Assembly: GCA_905221605.1 (NCBI GenBank)
Contig: CAJNDS010002759.1
Coordinates: 119,926-183,925 of the forward strand
Source of the DNA: Symbiodinium natans
Lineage: Eukaryota > Sar > Dinophyceae > Suessiales > Symbiodiniaceae
Direction: 5' to 3'
Length of the DNA: 64,000 bases
Made by a program: the position numbers and the translations under genes. Below the pieces are notes generated by a model that saw only the letters and a program-made list of their open reading frames with translations, ran no database searches and was not told the origin of the DNA. Positions 47,952 through 61,020 of this stretch are shown here, piece by piece; the first letter of the stretch is position 1, and every line of letters starts with the position of its first letter.

Positions 47952-48136
47952 GTCTTCTATGAGGTGCCGCAGGCTTCCAAAGCTAAAGCGTAACCTCCAA
48001 ACCCGGGCAAAGCAGACAAGCCCCTGATCCCCGAAGAGTCGGCATGGCCCGAATCCCGACAGCCCGGACCAACCCACCCGAATCTCAGCGCCTGCTTGCT
48101 TGTTTCTTTGTCCTGTGCGCTGCACCCTGAGAGCCA

Positions 48137-48685
48137 ATGGAAGCATCCCGAGATATTCCCGAAGGTGACCTTCTAATCACACTGATAGCTGCCCGAGGTC
48201 TGCCACCACGGGAGGTTCTGCTACGCCGCAGCCGGCACACCGAAGCGAGGTGGAGACCGCCAAGGCAACTTCCTTTGGGATGGCTAGGGGGGGGGGGGGG
48301 GACAGGGGATGGGGAAGCATCTTTGAGAAGTGAGCCAGTGTTCCGGACAGCTGCTTCTCGCCTGCTTGTTGCGCCGTGGAGCTTGCCAGGCTATGGAACC
48401 ATCTGTGACGAGGGTGGCCACGGCAGGTTCACAGGCCAGACGATGTTGGGATGCCGCTTTCCACCCTGGATCTATCGGATCGATGGGAATCTATGGGATG
48501 CAGGGATAAGGGACGACATGCGACACCCTAAGCCCCTCTCCGGTACACCCCGATGTAGGCTGTGTTGAAGAGCTTCCAGTGAGAATGGTCCCGAATGTCA
48601 CCCAAAAAGCGCCCCGTAAGTACGTAGCCTTGAAAGAGCTCCGCGATGTCGACATCCAGTTTTCCAAATCCATTCTCTTGGCCCA
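48137..48685 (+). CDS. Possible C2-domain protein, 5' exons
   Basis: The ATG in AGCCAATGGAAG opens MEASRDIPEGDLLITLIAAR followed by GLPP. The pattern G-D-L-x-I-T-L-I-x-A-R-x-L-P is the first strand and turn of a C2 domain, a calcium- and lipid-binding module. The Ca-binding Asp loops were not found, so the assignment rests on one strand. A later coding-like exon at about 48591-48685 reads NVTQKAPRKYVALKELRDVD, then IQFSKSILLA, before a GT donor. A G-tract at 48289-48301 lies between them. Further exons probably follow to about 50 kb. Confidence 0.4.
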
Positions 48686-48899
48686 GTGACGATGGCTGGT
48701 GTGATTCGGCTGGCCGGCTTGAAAGGCCTTGCCACCGTGGTTTCGCGCGACTTGCGCCCTTGCGCTGGGATGACTGGGGCGGCGATGGTCGCGACTTGAA
48801 GTATGACGACAGTATGGCGACAGCCCATCCAAAGTCGTTGAAAAGTGCTTTGACTCTAGCCGCTGCTCACAGCTGCAGGCACTCAAGGGAAACCTCAAG

Positions 48900-50045
48900 T
48901 GCTGTGCTGGCTTGACACCATGGAGTGGCTCGAATGCAACAACCCTCGCGCTGGCGGGAGCCACAACGTCAGACTATGTCAGCCGCAAACTGCGACGATC
49001 CTGTGAAGGCCTTTCAGAGTCACGCAGAATGGCAGAAACAGCTGTTGGAGCGGCTTCCTGCCTTCAAAATCTGCCGTGCCTGACCACTTGTACGGCCCGA
49101 GATCCCTAGACAACCTCGACTCTCCGAAGAACGCTGATGATCCCTGACCGGGCTGGCAAAAGCAACTTAGAAGCTCGCACCTGTGACCCCTACGAACATC
49201 TTCAGATCCTCCAGCTGTTTCCTTAACGCTAAATCTTAAAAACCCCCAAGCAAAAACCCTCAGCCTGGACGTTTTGCATGCCTGCAGTGTGGTTGCGAGG
49301 CTGCTAGGTAGGTGGCAAGAACCCGAAACCCGAAACTGCTTGGCTGCAGGCCTCGGAGGGAATGATCTCGGAGGAGCGGTACAACCGTCGCGTTGAAGAG
49401 GAGGCAGCAGATCTGGGGGGCCTTTTGCGGGATTGTCGTTTCCTTGGGTGCTCAGGATCTTTTATAGGCTTTGGGGGGCAGGGTTGAAGGGGGGTGGTCC
49501 AATGAACCTGAGGCCAGGAGCGAGCAGATATGTGCTTGAAACAAAATGGGTTTGCCTGGTGCTGCGGCGCAAGCCATCGTTCCCTGCATAGCACATCATC
49601 TGGGCAAGCAAGTGCCACAACAAGTCATTTCCTATACGTCAGGCCATCAGCAAGCTCGAGCGGCTGGGATATCCACGTGACTCTGGCAGCAGTGCAGTGG
49701 GTGGGCGTGGTGCATGTCTTGTGATTCTGCATGAAAGCTTGGGCAGCCTTCAGGGCACGATTACCTTAGCTTCTTGTGACACCGGAAAAGCCAGAGCCAA
49801 ATTGCGAAATGCCCCATACTTTCGAAAATGCAAGCCGCTGAGATGGTGCACCCTAAACCCCCCATCCCGCTCCTGCTAACAAACCTTCGGCATTGAAATC
49901 CTTGCAGCCCTATCTCAAGATCCTCAAGTCTCCCGAAAAGACAGCAAAGCGAATATCCAAGCCAATCCACATGAAAGACCTTAGCAGCTCCACTCCACTG
50001 AAGCCAGGCGAAGAAATCGTGCGACAGCTGAAGGATCCCCAATCC
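48900..50045 (+). CDS. Coding-like exons, unrecognised (may continue the C2-like gene)
   Basis: Protein-like segments: about 48987-49060 (DDPVKAFQSHAEWQKQLLER); about 49640-49740 (AISKLERLGYPRDSGSS, other frames possible); about 49908-50038 (PYLKILKSPEKTAKRISKPI, then HMKDLSSSTPLKPGEEIVRQ). The last begins after a TTGCAG acceptor and is the strongest. No domain identified. Confidence 0.38.
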
Positions 50046-50099
50046 CACCTTTGCTGCTCGAATCCAGGGGTTGACGTGCTTGGTGGGGGAGGGGGGGGC

Positions 50100-53000
50100 A
50101 GCAGGGTCGCTTGGGGTTAGACCAAATAGGTCTTAAGAATGACGTTCTTGCCGGGTTGTTTCAGGGTCTGTTTTGATTTCTTTGGGCTTCGGGTCAGAGG
50201 ATTTTAGCTTGCGTCTTGGCCCGTAAGACATGCGTGCAACAAGCCTGCCAGGGTATTTATATTGACGCTTGGTGTGGACTTGCCAGGGTGCGAGGATTGG
50301 CGGCATGAAACTTCGCGTCAGAGTCGAAGGCAGATGGCTAAAGTCACCCATGCAAGCTGTGTTCCAAGGCAAGCTTTACCATCGCTTTCTCAAAGCCCTG
50401 ACGGCGTGGGATAGCAGGAAATGACTGTGGCCTGCAAGCAGCGATCGAGCTGCAAGCCGCGAGGGGGCTCATTCTTGTGATGCATGCCGCCATGTGTTGG
50501 TCGGCTATTTTTAGGGTACTAGAGGTTAGCTAAGAGCCCACGCGGCTTGGAAGGCATGCCATCTCGTGCTGCAGACTGCAGGCAGTCTTGAGCCGTCAAT
50601 CCTGGGACCTTCCTGTCCGAGCAACAAATGTGACATAAAGCCGAACTCAGAAAGCCTGGGCTTCACACTGAGCCAAGCAAGCCTTCGAAAGCTGTGACCT
50701 CTGGGACGCCCTGCGAGATCGGCTCAAGAGCCTGATTGAAAAATAAGCAGAGAGCTCTCGCGGCCAGCAAGTGCCCGAAAAGTCGCTTATGGGAATCCCT
50801 GCTACTGTGTTTGGTGGCCCTCAAGAGAACCACACGGCGTGCTACAACTCGGCTACAGGGCTTCCAGGTGTCACTCTGTTGGGACAGATTAAGGTTGTCC
50901 AGGATGTGGTACGCGCATGGGAACCCTGCCTTAGTTGCAGTGTTGAAACCCTAAGCATACCCAAACACCTCAAGCCTCGGCTGCCGCTCAGTGGCTGGGA
51001 ATCCCTGGGGCCCCTTAGGGTCTGTAGACGCGCGCGCGCACGTGCAGCTTGGCAGCCTTCAGCCTTCAGGGACTTCAGGGGTCCAGGTTGGAGAAATGGC
51101 TCACGGGACAACCGGTAACTAAACAGAACTGGGCCATTTCAAGATGCTGTAAGTCTTCCGAATGCAACATTCCCCTTCTTGTTTTCAAGGGCGGTGGGAG
51201 GACAGGTGGCTATCGAGGCTTGAGCAAGCTCGTAGTAGTGGTACTACGTAACCCCCACTTCGTTCGTGTGAGCTTAGGGGCTCCTGTCTCAGTTCCGATG
51301 TCCCTAAAGGCCTAAACCCTATAAAGTAGGGAGGGCAAATTCTCCTCTGCACTCGGATGCTACCATCCTTTGCTTTTGTGCTATGCAGTCAGAGAGACTC
51401 CCGGCGTTCAGGACATGCGAGCTCAACATTGGTTAGCTGTTTAGGCACCGAAGCCGGCACTTAAGCCTACAAGGACTTGCTGCCAGCGCGCGCTGTAAAA
51501 ATTGATCGCGTGCCCGCTTGTTCCACTTCAGTTTCCCCCCTCCACCCTTTCATTTGAATAGAGACATGTGACAATCTTGTAACTTGCAGCGCACCGCAGA
51601 AACCCTCAGCGCACCCTGTTAAATAGGGAAATTCCCGTTCAAGCTCTCACAACGTCCACGCTGGCTCAACCTTTGGCGGGAGCCGAACTGACAATCGATA
51701 GCTTTTTGAGTCCTGAACCCTGCCGCCTTGAAGTTGAGTCAGAAGTGGGGCTTGCACGGAGACGCCAGGAGTTCCCACGAGCCCCGCATCCCACCGAATC
51801 CCACCCCCCCCCAAAGAACCAGCAGAAAGCAAGCAGGGACCTCCTGGCCTTCTCCTTCCGTTTGTGTAAGAGCATTTGAGCTGCAGCGGGTGGCTGCTCC
51901 TGTTCGCGGCTCGATGCATCGGGTTTGGACCATAGAGACATATTTGGGAGTTGGGCATGTTTCAGCCTCACCTTGAGGATTTGAGATGCTGAGGTGAAGG
52001 CTAGCAACGTGTTGGTTGCGGCCACATGCTCGTAGAGTCAGATGAAGTCAGTGGATTTGGAGCCTACTGCTTCTTCTGCGGGCTTGAGTTCCACCCGCTC
52101 ATGAATGCCACCTTTGAATGTAGAGGGGTGCCGGACAGTGCGTGTCGCACCCTGTCGTCGCACCTGGAGCCCGAGACAGTTATGTCTCCACAGTCGCACC
52201 AAATGGTAGCCTAGCCTCTAGCCACATGTGATGAGTAGGGGACGACAAATGTTGACGGGCTCCAACAGTTGTCATCAATCTTTTCGCATCTTTTCGCCGG
52301 TTTCCGCAAATCTCAAGAGGAGAGAGCAGATTGGCTGCCTCAGCCTGATACAGCCTTTGACTCTGAGTCCCAGGCAAATGCTTCCGTGACCCCCAAGCCC
52401 CAAGTTCCTAAGCCCTCGGACAGCATCACCAGTTGCGAAAAGCAAACTCAGTAAACCCGACGGCCAGCGTCAGAAACCCCAAAATCTAACAACCACAATC
52501 TAAGCCCGCAATCGAAGCCCTCGGACTCGAGCGCGGATGTTTGCAGACTGTCATACAGCTGCAGCTTCCGATGCTTCGTATGAAATCTTTCACCCGCCTT
52601 CTCCTGGTACTGCCCGCTGCCACCTCTGATGACCCACGAGAAGCAAAGCCAGTTGTGCCGAACGGACCTTGAGTTAGAATCCCCGGGAGGCTCTCAAGAT
52701 AAGCCCACAACATGCTACAACATGTCATACAACACCTCACAACCGAGGCAACCGAGGCGCCTGTAAACCTGAAACCCGAACTCCGGCTCATGATGTCTCT
52801 CATGATGGTTCATTGCACTGCGGAAATACATGCAAACCCGGCGTCTCAACGAAAGCACCTTGCATCCTAAATTTCTGCAAATCGCTCCGAGTCGCGGGGC
52901 GCAGGTGTCTGCAGGGCCGGAGGGCTGCGCTTCGGCCCGACGTCGAACTAAAATGGGAGCCCTATGGCCCACTACCCGGTCACATTTATCCCAGAACCGA

Positions 53001-53150
53001 TCCTATAAACATTTTTCAGAAATGCTTTGACAGAGCGCCTCACAGAGAGCCTCCGAAGCCGTTTCAACTTCTGCAGGGGGGCTTTAGCACGGTTAAGGAA
53101 TTCGTAAGAGGTAGGAGCCTCTTAAGGGTTCGTCCCCTTCTCCCTAAAAC
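50100..53150. other. No recognisable gene
   Basis: Short overlapping frames on both strands. The + segment 50870-50950 (TLLGQIKVVQDVVRAWEPCL) and the + segment 52945-53050 (ELKWEPYGPLPGHIYPRTDP) have protein-like composition but no motif or clear splice pair. Telomere-like CCTAAACCCT occurs near 51310. Confidence 0.35.
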
Positions 53151-53159
53151 CTGGGGCCA

Positions 53160-54742
53160 TGGCTTTCTCTGCCTTTGTCACAGCCCTGCGGGTGCTCCGG
53201 GGCCGTGGTGAAGTCTCGCAGCAGTACCTTGGACGAAAAACGAGATTGAGGGGCTTTTTTGAGGTTGAAGGGCTGCGTGACTGCGTGTGCCTTTATGCAA
53301 CCGATGGGCTTCGAATCAACGTCGTCGACTTTCTTGCGCAACAGGGAGTGTTTCTTTGCATTACAGAACCGTGTCACAAGGTGTTTTGTTCGACCTCTGT
53401 GGCCGTTCTCCAAAGTTACCCATGCGTCGCCATCGAATGATTGCACAATGCTTGTGCGCCAGTTCACGCACGTAAATGTCGTGGCCGCGAGCCACAAGGT
53501 GGCCTGTACCTGTCCCTGCGTGTTTTCGCAAACACGGGCAGGCTTTCGGAGCAAGCAAAGTTTGTACTGATGTTCGCTGATATTTACGGCCGTGAAGCTT
53601 GATAAGTCATGTTGCATGAATGTTTGCAGGCCCGGGCCAAGGAGCCACCATGAATTGGGCGCGTGTGTGTTTGGCACGCGTATGGGTCAGGGTTTCGCCG
53701 GTTTCGCATCCACAAACGTCTCTAAGGGCCCCTATATGCCCTAAACCCGGCCGCAGAGCACAGGAAGAAGACCCCAAGAACTCTCCCAACCAAGGCTGGC
53801 AGAGCTGCTGCTGGCAGATGCAGACAGGTCTACTTGGGTCGAAAATCCCAAAAGCTCACGCGAAAAACTCCACAAGTTCCAAAACCTTCCTGCACAGCAG
53901 CCATCATCAACATCCTGTGCAGGCTGGGGGCTAGGAAGGCGGCCGCCTTGCGTGATTTTGCATCCGCAGTGTTGGAGGCCCCTTTGGGTGGGGTGTTGTG
54001 GTTCATCGATGTGGGACGTCGGCTTGTCAGGGCATTCTTGAGGGGCTTGGGGGAGGTAGAAAACAGTTAACTATAGTTAACTGGGGCAGAAAGTGCCCCC
54101 GCAGCATTCCAGGCGCACCCTGGAATCCCTAGAAGCACCACAAGTCACAAGGGGTCACAAGCTCGCAAGTGCTGGAATCGATTGCACCACCATATCGCGC
54201 AACCAATCTCTGACAGATCACATGATCCTAGGAGCTTACTCCATGAGGAGGGAGGGGCTGGAGAAAGTGAGCGATGGCTTCAGTCTCGGGCATCACTCAA
54301 CTCTGACACGAATATCTACCACGGTCTAGACTCACTTTGCCCCCCCGACTTCTTGTGGCCCTCTGCGGGTTGGGGCAGGAGCCGCTGGAGGCGCGACCAA
54401 GTTGTGTCGAAGGGTTTCCATGGTCAGGCTGCGGAGTACTGTCTGCCTAGGATTTCGGGCTTCGCAGCAGTGAAGCAGCTGCTGGTACGACTTCAATTGC
54501 ATATGCTGCAGCTTGTGTGGAAACCCCGGCAAACCGGCAAGCCCCACCCAAACCAATCCTTATTCGAGCCCAGCCCAACACCCCCAGGCAAGAAATACAT
54601 AGAAACACCCCTGAAAAGCTCAATGCTGCAGTTGCCTGGTCCTCAAACGCTGGAAGTCAAACGTCATCAGGAAGACGGGGAGTGGGAGCTCATCTCCGAC
54701 GTGTCTTTGGCATCCCGACTTGCTTCAGGGTCAGAGGGTTGA
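53160..54742 (+). CDS. Coding-like exons, unrecognised
   Basis: Candidates: 53159-53220 (ATG in CCATGG; MAFSAFVTALRVLRGRGEV); about 53893-54068 (IINILCRLGARKAAALRDFA, then SAVLEAPLGGVLWFIDVGRR), hydrophobic and helical; about 54460-54742 (FAAVKQLLVRLQLHMLQLVW, later QEDGEWELISDVSLASRLAS). All are on +, as for the other host genes. A - strand frame of 177 codons over 53144-53677 is open but has no motif. Whether these form one gene is unknown. Confidence 0.33.
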
Positions 54743-54749
54743 GGGCACA

Positions 54750-56230
54750 TGGAAAAATAGGTGGCGTGGGTGTGGAATGGGGTTTGGCGGTTGGATGTCG
54801 ATCTATGACAATGGAGCAGAAATCCGACTCGGGCAGAAAGGTGCCCGCTCGACCTCTGGATGCTCCTGCATTCGAACATTCAAGCCGAAAGGATATTGTC
54901 CCGTGTAGGACTCCATAAAATAGCTCTTTCAAGGAGCATGGAGAGCTTACTGCGTACCCTTGGCCTACGGAGGTCCAGGCCTTGCTTAAACTAAATGCTC
55001 CGATCCAGACTTCCGGTTTCCCGTTGCCTTCCTCCGCTGTAGGACACCTTCTCGGCCGACTCTGGCAGCACCCAACCATGGCTCGCCACGCAACCTGACC
55101 GCCATCAGAGTCTGTGATGGTTCAGTGTCATCGTGCTGGTCGCCAGTGCCTCTGTCCCAGGCTTGCCACCGCACTGCATGTCCTCGCAGCCACGACAGAG
55201 CATGAATAAACCGAGTGGTAGCAAAAGCGCCAGAGCAGCATTCGAATGCCGGAGCAGACTGCGGCATTTTTCTTTTGCGCAAGCAGCTAATGAGTCTTTT
55301 CAGGGGTTTGTAGTTCGCGGTCAAGCATCCCCTGAAAGCCCGAAGCCACAGCCCGAAATCCATAGCTTGCGCATAGAGCATGCGGAGGATCCGGTCCCTG
55401 ATGCTTTCGCAAAGCCGCGGTCGCACACCCGGCAACTCGCAAGCAGTTCTTGCACGTGGGAAGCCCAAGAAAGTTGGGAAACAAAACCCTCGACCGTTGA
55501 GCTTTCTCTTTAGGCGCTTATCGACTACAGTATGACGAACCACTTGACGAGTTGCTACAGAGACCGTACGTACAAAATACTTAGAGAGTCATACGTAGAG
55601 ATTCTGCTCACAGAGATAGCCATCTGCTGAATAGACCAGGACACTAAACCAAACCTCCATGACACAACACCAACGACACCAACCGCCGAGGCGGGGCATT
55701 CTGCGAAGCTCAGGTGCCACGGCGTGAACAATCGTGAACATACAAAGCACTTGTGGAGTTCAGAGACACTTTCTGCGGCCGGGGATCCTTGGCTTCGGAG
55801 GCCTGGGCGTGGGCGTGGGCAGGCCTCGGGGTCTCTTAGTCTCGGTCGTCGCTCTCTTCTTCCAGTAGCAAGAAAGAAGGTTTTTCGTTTCTACAGTTTT
55901 ACGGCTGCTCAGCCTCTGAGGTGGCGGTGCTCGATCGCCTGATGTGCCCCGGCACAAGCCATCCCGTGGGTTGTTCTACAGCAGGGTCCCTTTTGTTGCG
56001 GATCCTCCGGCGGAGCGTATTCGCGATTAGGTTTGCATTGCAGTAAGGGCTCCTAATCTAAAAAAAAAACCCACTTGCTTGGCAGCTGCAAAGAGTTTGC
56101 TGTTAGGCCTCCGTAGGGATCCAGGATAGGATTTCTGGTGTCTGTGGCAACCGTGGTTGTTCGGGATTGCCGGAAAGCGTGGACCGGGTGAATGCAGGGC
56201 AGCTGGCACACGTGGATGACTTAGACGATA
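54750..56230. other. No recognisable gene
   Basis: A - strand frame (54986-55543) and a + strand frame (55133-55513) overlap; neither shows a family motif or reliable splice sites. The + frame has one protein-like stretch (AAFECRSRLRHFSFAQAANE). Confidence 0.35.
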
Positions 56231-56665
56231 ATGGATGAGTTTCGTTTCGATGAACATAGGACACAGGCCGTCACAGGCCCAAGTCTTAAGCCTAGAATGT
56301 CCGTTCGTAGCCCCAACCGCGATGTCCATCACAGGGAGTTGCCGCCGCCCCTCGTGCAGACGGCGCCATCCCAGTGGCCGCCAATGGGCGCTCTGTCCGC
56401 AACGAGCTCCGGAGCGATCCACAGCTTCGAGTGGACTCGTGAAAGACGTTTTTACAGCATGCCCAAAGCAACGACGGGCCTCTCCACGGAACTTCCCGAT
56501 GTAGCTACCCAAATGCTTGAACACAACCAGCTGCAGCCTTAGCCATAATCCCTGTGGCTGAGCAAAGGCCGACAGGACCCGAACGTAGTTGCTGACCTGG
56601 ATGCCATCGAGGCGCTGTACGGCAAGGACTTCGGATTGCAACAACCTTACAAATTACATTTGTGA
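56231..56665 (+). CDS. Coding-like exons, unrecognised
   Basis: About 56330-56540 reads ELPPPLVQTAPSQWPPMGAL, then SFEWTRERRFYSMPKATTGL and ELPDVATQMLEHNQLQP. About 56587-56665 reads VVADLDAIEALYGKDFGLQQ in a different frame. Both are protein-like. A - strand frame of 205 codons covers the same DNA; I prefer + because the + peptides have better composition and all assigned host genes are on +. Confidence 0.33.
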
Positions 56666-57044
56666 AGCCGATTGCTCAACTGATCAGCCTTGCACAGCTT
56701 TGCGTGCTAGGTGGATGACTGGGTGAGGTGGTGCCTGACAATCCCGATATGCGCCCAAAAATCCTTCGAGCCCTCTGACTGCCGGGAAACCAGGTTTGCG
56801 GCACGAGCCTAGGGCAGGGCTTACAATACAAACCAACCAGATAACGCAAAGCAGTCGCGAATAACATATGCGGGTTCGCCGGCACAATCAAGATTGAACC
56901 TTCAAAATCACCACTCTACATGTGGCGGCCTGTACTTCGCACCACTACTTGCACCGGCACTGCGTGGTTGCAGCTTGCATGTGCTGGACCTACTTAAAGG
57001 CCTTCATGCAGGGCCTTCGTGGAAAACCGCTGTGCTGGACACAG

Positions 57045-57541
57045 AACAATAGTCGTTGGCCTCCTGGCCGGTGCTCTATTTCAGCAACGTGCCATGATCA
57101 GGCTTTGCAAGAGAACTGCACAGATTCGCAGCATTCAGCAGCGCTGTGATTTGTGCATTGTGAAGCGCCTAGCCATGATGCTCCTGCTCATAAAACCCCT
57201 GCAGGAGTCCGTGCAGGAACATGCAGACCGCACGGAGATAACCGTGCAGGAGCCCATCTGATCCCAAGTGCTCTGCTCCGCAGCAGTTTGCGTCAGGGCC
57301 GGGGCCGTCTATTGCTGTGGGTTCAGGGCCACGTGGCTATAGAGTCTCCAAATTCAGCTGCTTCATGCCTAGCTCCCTGGATGTCCAGGATGACAGTGCG
57401 CATAGGAATATCGCAATCCAACTCGTTTCAAAAGCGCAGCCTCTTGTTAAAGTGAATAGGTGGATTCGTACATGTGGGGCAAAGGTCAAAGAAGTTGGGA
57501 TACTGGCTGATGTGTGCGAGAGTCTTGAGTTGAGAGCCTAG
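57045..57541 (+). CDS. Coding-like exons, unrecognised
   Basis: About 57048-57255: TIVVGLLAGALFQQRAMIRL, then IVKRLAMMLLLIKPLQESVQ; hydrophobic-amphipathic with charged linkers. About 57375-57541: DVQDDSAHRNIAIQLVSKAQ, then KVKEVGILADVCESLELRA and a stop. Both read like globular helical protein. The intron between them and the true ends are not fixed. Confidence 0.42.
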
Positions 57542-57559
57542 GGCTTCTGACCTCCGAAG

Positions 57560-59575
57560 CATCACAGTGTCTCACCCGCCGACACTGAAATGTTGTTTGC
57601 TGGAGGGGTGGGGGTGATGATCCCGAGTCCTCCAGGACCTGTCAGTGGTCATCCGATTCGACAGCACAGCCCCTTGGCGATGTACATGAATCCTCAGCGA
57701 GTGTTTGAGATGCCTGGGAACCTTCATGACCAGAACCTGTCTGACTGCTGTTGACCACCGAACGAAGCATATGCCGTACCAAGCACTTGACAGGCTCTTT
57801 CGACAATCTGTTTCTTATGCCCACGGGCCCTAATGAGGCTCTTCGGCGTGCCTGTGACACCTGTTTGCCGAGCCAAGGATCCTCGCCGAGTCACGGCACG
57901 TGCTGTGGGATCAGGGGCAACGACAGGCTGGGGTAGAGACTTTCGAGAACTCGGAACATGGAGCGGGATGCAAAGTAGAAACAGGGCTCGGAAACATTGC
58001 CAAAACCTGGCCATGCAGGCCGCTGGGTGTGTCGGGTGTGCAGGGTAGACGGCCGATTGTCGAGCATCGGCCGGGGAGTCCTGCAGGCGATGAGGCCGTT
58101 GCAAACACCTGCTTTGCGACCCTGCAGAGGCCGGCAGGTCTTCAGTTGCGTGTCGGCCGGCTTGGGACCTTTAGCTTAGAACAGCTACAGTGCAGCAGCA
58201 TTTATGATGCACATCGAGTTCGTGGCAGTTCGATGGTTGCCCTTGCCAAAATCTGCCCATCCCATAACTTCGCCAAGTTGGAAGCTTTCAATTTTAACTT
58301 TACAGGAGCACGCGAATCGCCGACCTAGCAGCCACCATTTGGATTAAAAGGCCCTGCCCACAGTCAGCTCTTGAGAGGTTTCGACGTGGTTCACTGGGCG
58401 TTCTGGAGGCCTTCTGACAGTGATCCGGGCGTGGGTTGGGAAGGCTGCTCAGACATTTAGTTGAGAAGCCCTAGTAGACTCGTATACTCAGACCAGCAGG
58501 AAGCGAGCGGGAGACGGATTACGGAGCCCAAGCCCGAAGCCGATCACGCACACTAAGACATAGATGGTTTCCAGCAGAGAGCATAATGAGCCTCGGGCGC
58601 TGTGAAGCGCTGTCCCGTGCAGCTTAGACACGTCAGTGAGAGCCTGCCTTGCAAACCGGCTTTGGAGCTACGCCTTCTATTTTGCAAGCCGGCTTGGCTT
58701 GCGAAGGACTCTCCCAATGGAAGAACGCCAACTAACGAAATGTAACGAACGCAAACCAGATCCAGGATCCAGCAGGATCCAGGCAACCCTTTGGGCTTGC
58801 TTTTCGTTTGTCAAGGCGGTGCAGCTGGCCGCGACCACGCGGCATGCAGATGAGCCCCTGGCTGACAGCGTATACTGCAGGTTGGATTGAATGGACCGAG
58901 ACCATTGAGCCTGTTGGCGGGGCGTCGATGTGGTATTTCCTTTTAAGCAGGTTGTGCGGAAGCCGAGGCCCCTACCGAGTTTGGACTCACTTCTCCTGGC
59001 TTCGCCACCATCACGGTGGCTGGGCCTCCGTCCGGAGCGGGAGTTGGGACTTTGTGCATCTAGGGTGTAGGCGGTCAAGATTCAGGTTTCCATGGTACCG
59101 CTCGCATTGCGAGCCGATTATTTCCGAGGGCCACAGCATGTTCGTGGATATGGACTGGGGCAGCCTGCATAACTCTCCTCACAACCCAATAAACCGATGA
59201 ACCCACCTCTGCGTCAGGAGACAGCTGGCACGACCCTGGAGTTATTTAACCCACGCGACGTGGCCACTTGGCAAACCCAAAGCCGACTGTAAAGGCCCCC
59301 CAAGCTCAGCAGGTTCAAGCAAGACTGTTCACCCTAACTCCTAGAACCTCGACTAGTGGAACAAGTCTGCGCTTGGGGCTTGTCCCGAAGCTTCATTACA
59401 TTTCATGCTTTAATTTATTTTGGGTCTTGCGATTAAGCTGGCAGTCTGTTTGCTCTTGTCCATGAGGTAGGACCCATACAGCAGTAAGGCCAGCTTCAGA
59501 CAAAAAACATTTGGATAACACTCCTTGCCCGGACCTAAAGCCTTGAAGCCATGGCCCTTTTCCACCTCTGCTTAA
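57560..59575. other. No confidently recognisable gene
   Basis: Overlapping frames only. A + segment near 59100-59195 (EPIISEGHSMFVDMDWGSLH) looks protein-like but is isolated. Nothing else stands out. Confidence 0.35.
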
Positions 59576-59584
59576 CGCGTGAAG

Positions 59585-59680
59585 GCCCAACATGCGGCAG
59601 AACAGCTCCACAAGTATCTCTCTAGCCATGAGCGTTTTGAGCTCCTCGGCTTGCAGTCAGAGGTGAAAGCAGAGTTCGGG
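59585..59680 (+). CDS. Coding-like internal exon, unrecognised
   Basis: A 96-nt, 32-codon segment bounded by a GTGAAG acceptor and a GT donor (GGG|GTGCCGG). It reads AQHAAEQLHKYLSSHERFEL, then LGLQSEVKAEFG, a typical amphipathic helix composition. No family named. Confidence 0.48.
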
Positions 59681-59699
59681 GTGCCGGGTCGCGGGTTTG

Positions 59700-60890
59700 G
59701 AGGTTGGGGTTTGCACTTTAAACCAAGCCTTTATCCAGGACTTCCGCACCAGCAGTCTGCAAGTTAGATCCACCTGTCTTGTCCGTTTATCAAGAGTCTA
59801 CGCAGTGAAGCTGCAGTGAAGCTGCTTGCTCCCTACAACTTGCGGCTCAGTCTTCTCGGCTCGGACTGTTCTCCCAGGCTACCTTAGCCTCAGAGAGCCA
59901 ACAAAAAGCAGTTTGCCGTATGTTCATCCGATCGGGCTGCTTTCATAGCATGTCATAGGAATGGCACGAAGAAGGCATTTCGTCCGTCCGTGCGAGATGT
60001 TAGAAAACCACTTGCCAGCTCCAGGCCTGCCGGCAAAGCGGAGATCGCCGCTTGTCTACTCATCTCTCTGAGTTGTTTGGGTTGGCTTTGATTCGATGCG
60101 GTTTTGCAGTCGCTGCGGCTACATGCGCTACCTGTCCGACGCATCGGCATGAGTTATACTGTGTCTCGTGTCTCGTGACCTGCCGACGGTGGGGGCGAGC
60201 GCTCAGGCATGTCACCACCGCTTTTGGGATGCTTTTGGGATATAGGTGATGCAGAGTTTAGGCTTTTGGTCTTCAAGAGGTCGTCCATGAACGCCTCGCC
60301 GAGCGCTTCGCCGCGGCTCTCGCCCTGCAGCGGGCCGTAGCCAAAGTGCCCACGACGCCGAGCCTGGCTCCTTGGATTTCAGCAGGGTGTTTCGTCGGCT
60401 CTTAAACACGGCTCTCTGGGAATTCATTCGGGGTTGTTCCTCAGGACCTTCGTGGCGGAGTTGCGGAGTTTTGCTAAAGACAAGGAGTGCGTGGGGGACA
60501 GTCCATCTAAGCCAGATACTCCCAAAAGTGGACTGAAGCATGTGATTGTGACCACGACCACGAGCCCATGAGCCCTAAGCCACCCTGAGCCGTTCACAGC
60601 CGTTCACAGCCACAGCAGGCTCTGCAGGCTCTGCAGGCCCCTATGCGCATCCCTATCCCGAGAGTCAGCTGCCAGGCTTTCCACGGCGCTCCGGGCCAGG
60701 ACAGCAAAGATCGAAGACCGAGAGAACATGGCAATAAACTTCAAGCATGGCCAGAGCCTTCTTGCACAGCAGTGTGCAGGCTGTGCTTTGTGGCAGTAAT
60801 CATAGTCAACGTGGCGCTCCTCTTAGTTAGGAGTCAGGCAAATTTTTGCATGCCGTAGATGTTTATTGGGGGGGTTACGAATTTCAGGAG
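59700..60890. other. No recognisable gene
   Basis: Only short frames. The + ORF 60643-60858 ends with a hydrophobic stretch (CFVAVIIVNVALLLVRSQ) that could be a membrane segment, but there is no supporting splice structure. Confidence 0.35.
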
Positions 60891-61020
60891 CTGCTTTCAT
60901 GGAACACTCCGAAGAACCCTCCGCTGCTCTCGGCTGCAAGGATGTGCTGCGAAGTATCTGCCGGCGTGGTTTTCTCATGCCTGGCGATTGGATTGACTCG
61001 CAACTGCACGTTTTACAGTT
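60891..61020 (+). CDS. Coding-like internal exon, unrecognised
   Basis: Following ATTTCAG, one frame reads AAFMEHSEEPSAALGCKDVL, then RSICRRGFLMPGDWIDSQLH; a second frame is also open (ELLSWNTPKNPPLLSAARMC). The first has the better composition. It ends near a CAG|TTCAGG junction. No domain. Confidence 0.38.

Noticed and set aside
53144-53677. 177-codon - strand frame
   Set aside because: No family motif, and + strand coding-like frames overlap it. GC-rich intergenic DNA readily gives frames of this size.
54986-55543. 185-codon - strand frame
   Set aside because: Cys/Arg/Leu composition typical of shadow frames; no domain.
56027-56644. 205-codon - strand frame
   Set aside because: No motif or splice context; the + strand peptides in the same place look more protein-like. 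Not fully excluded.
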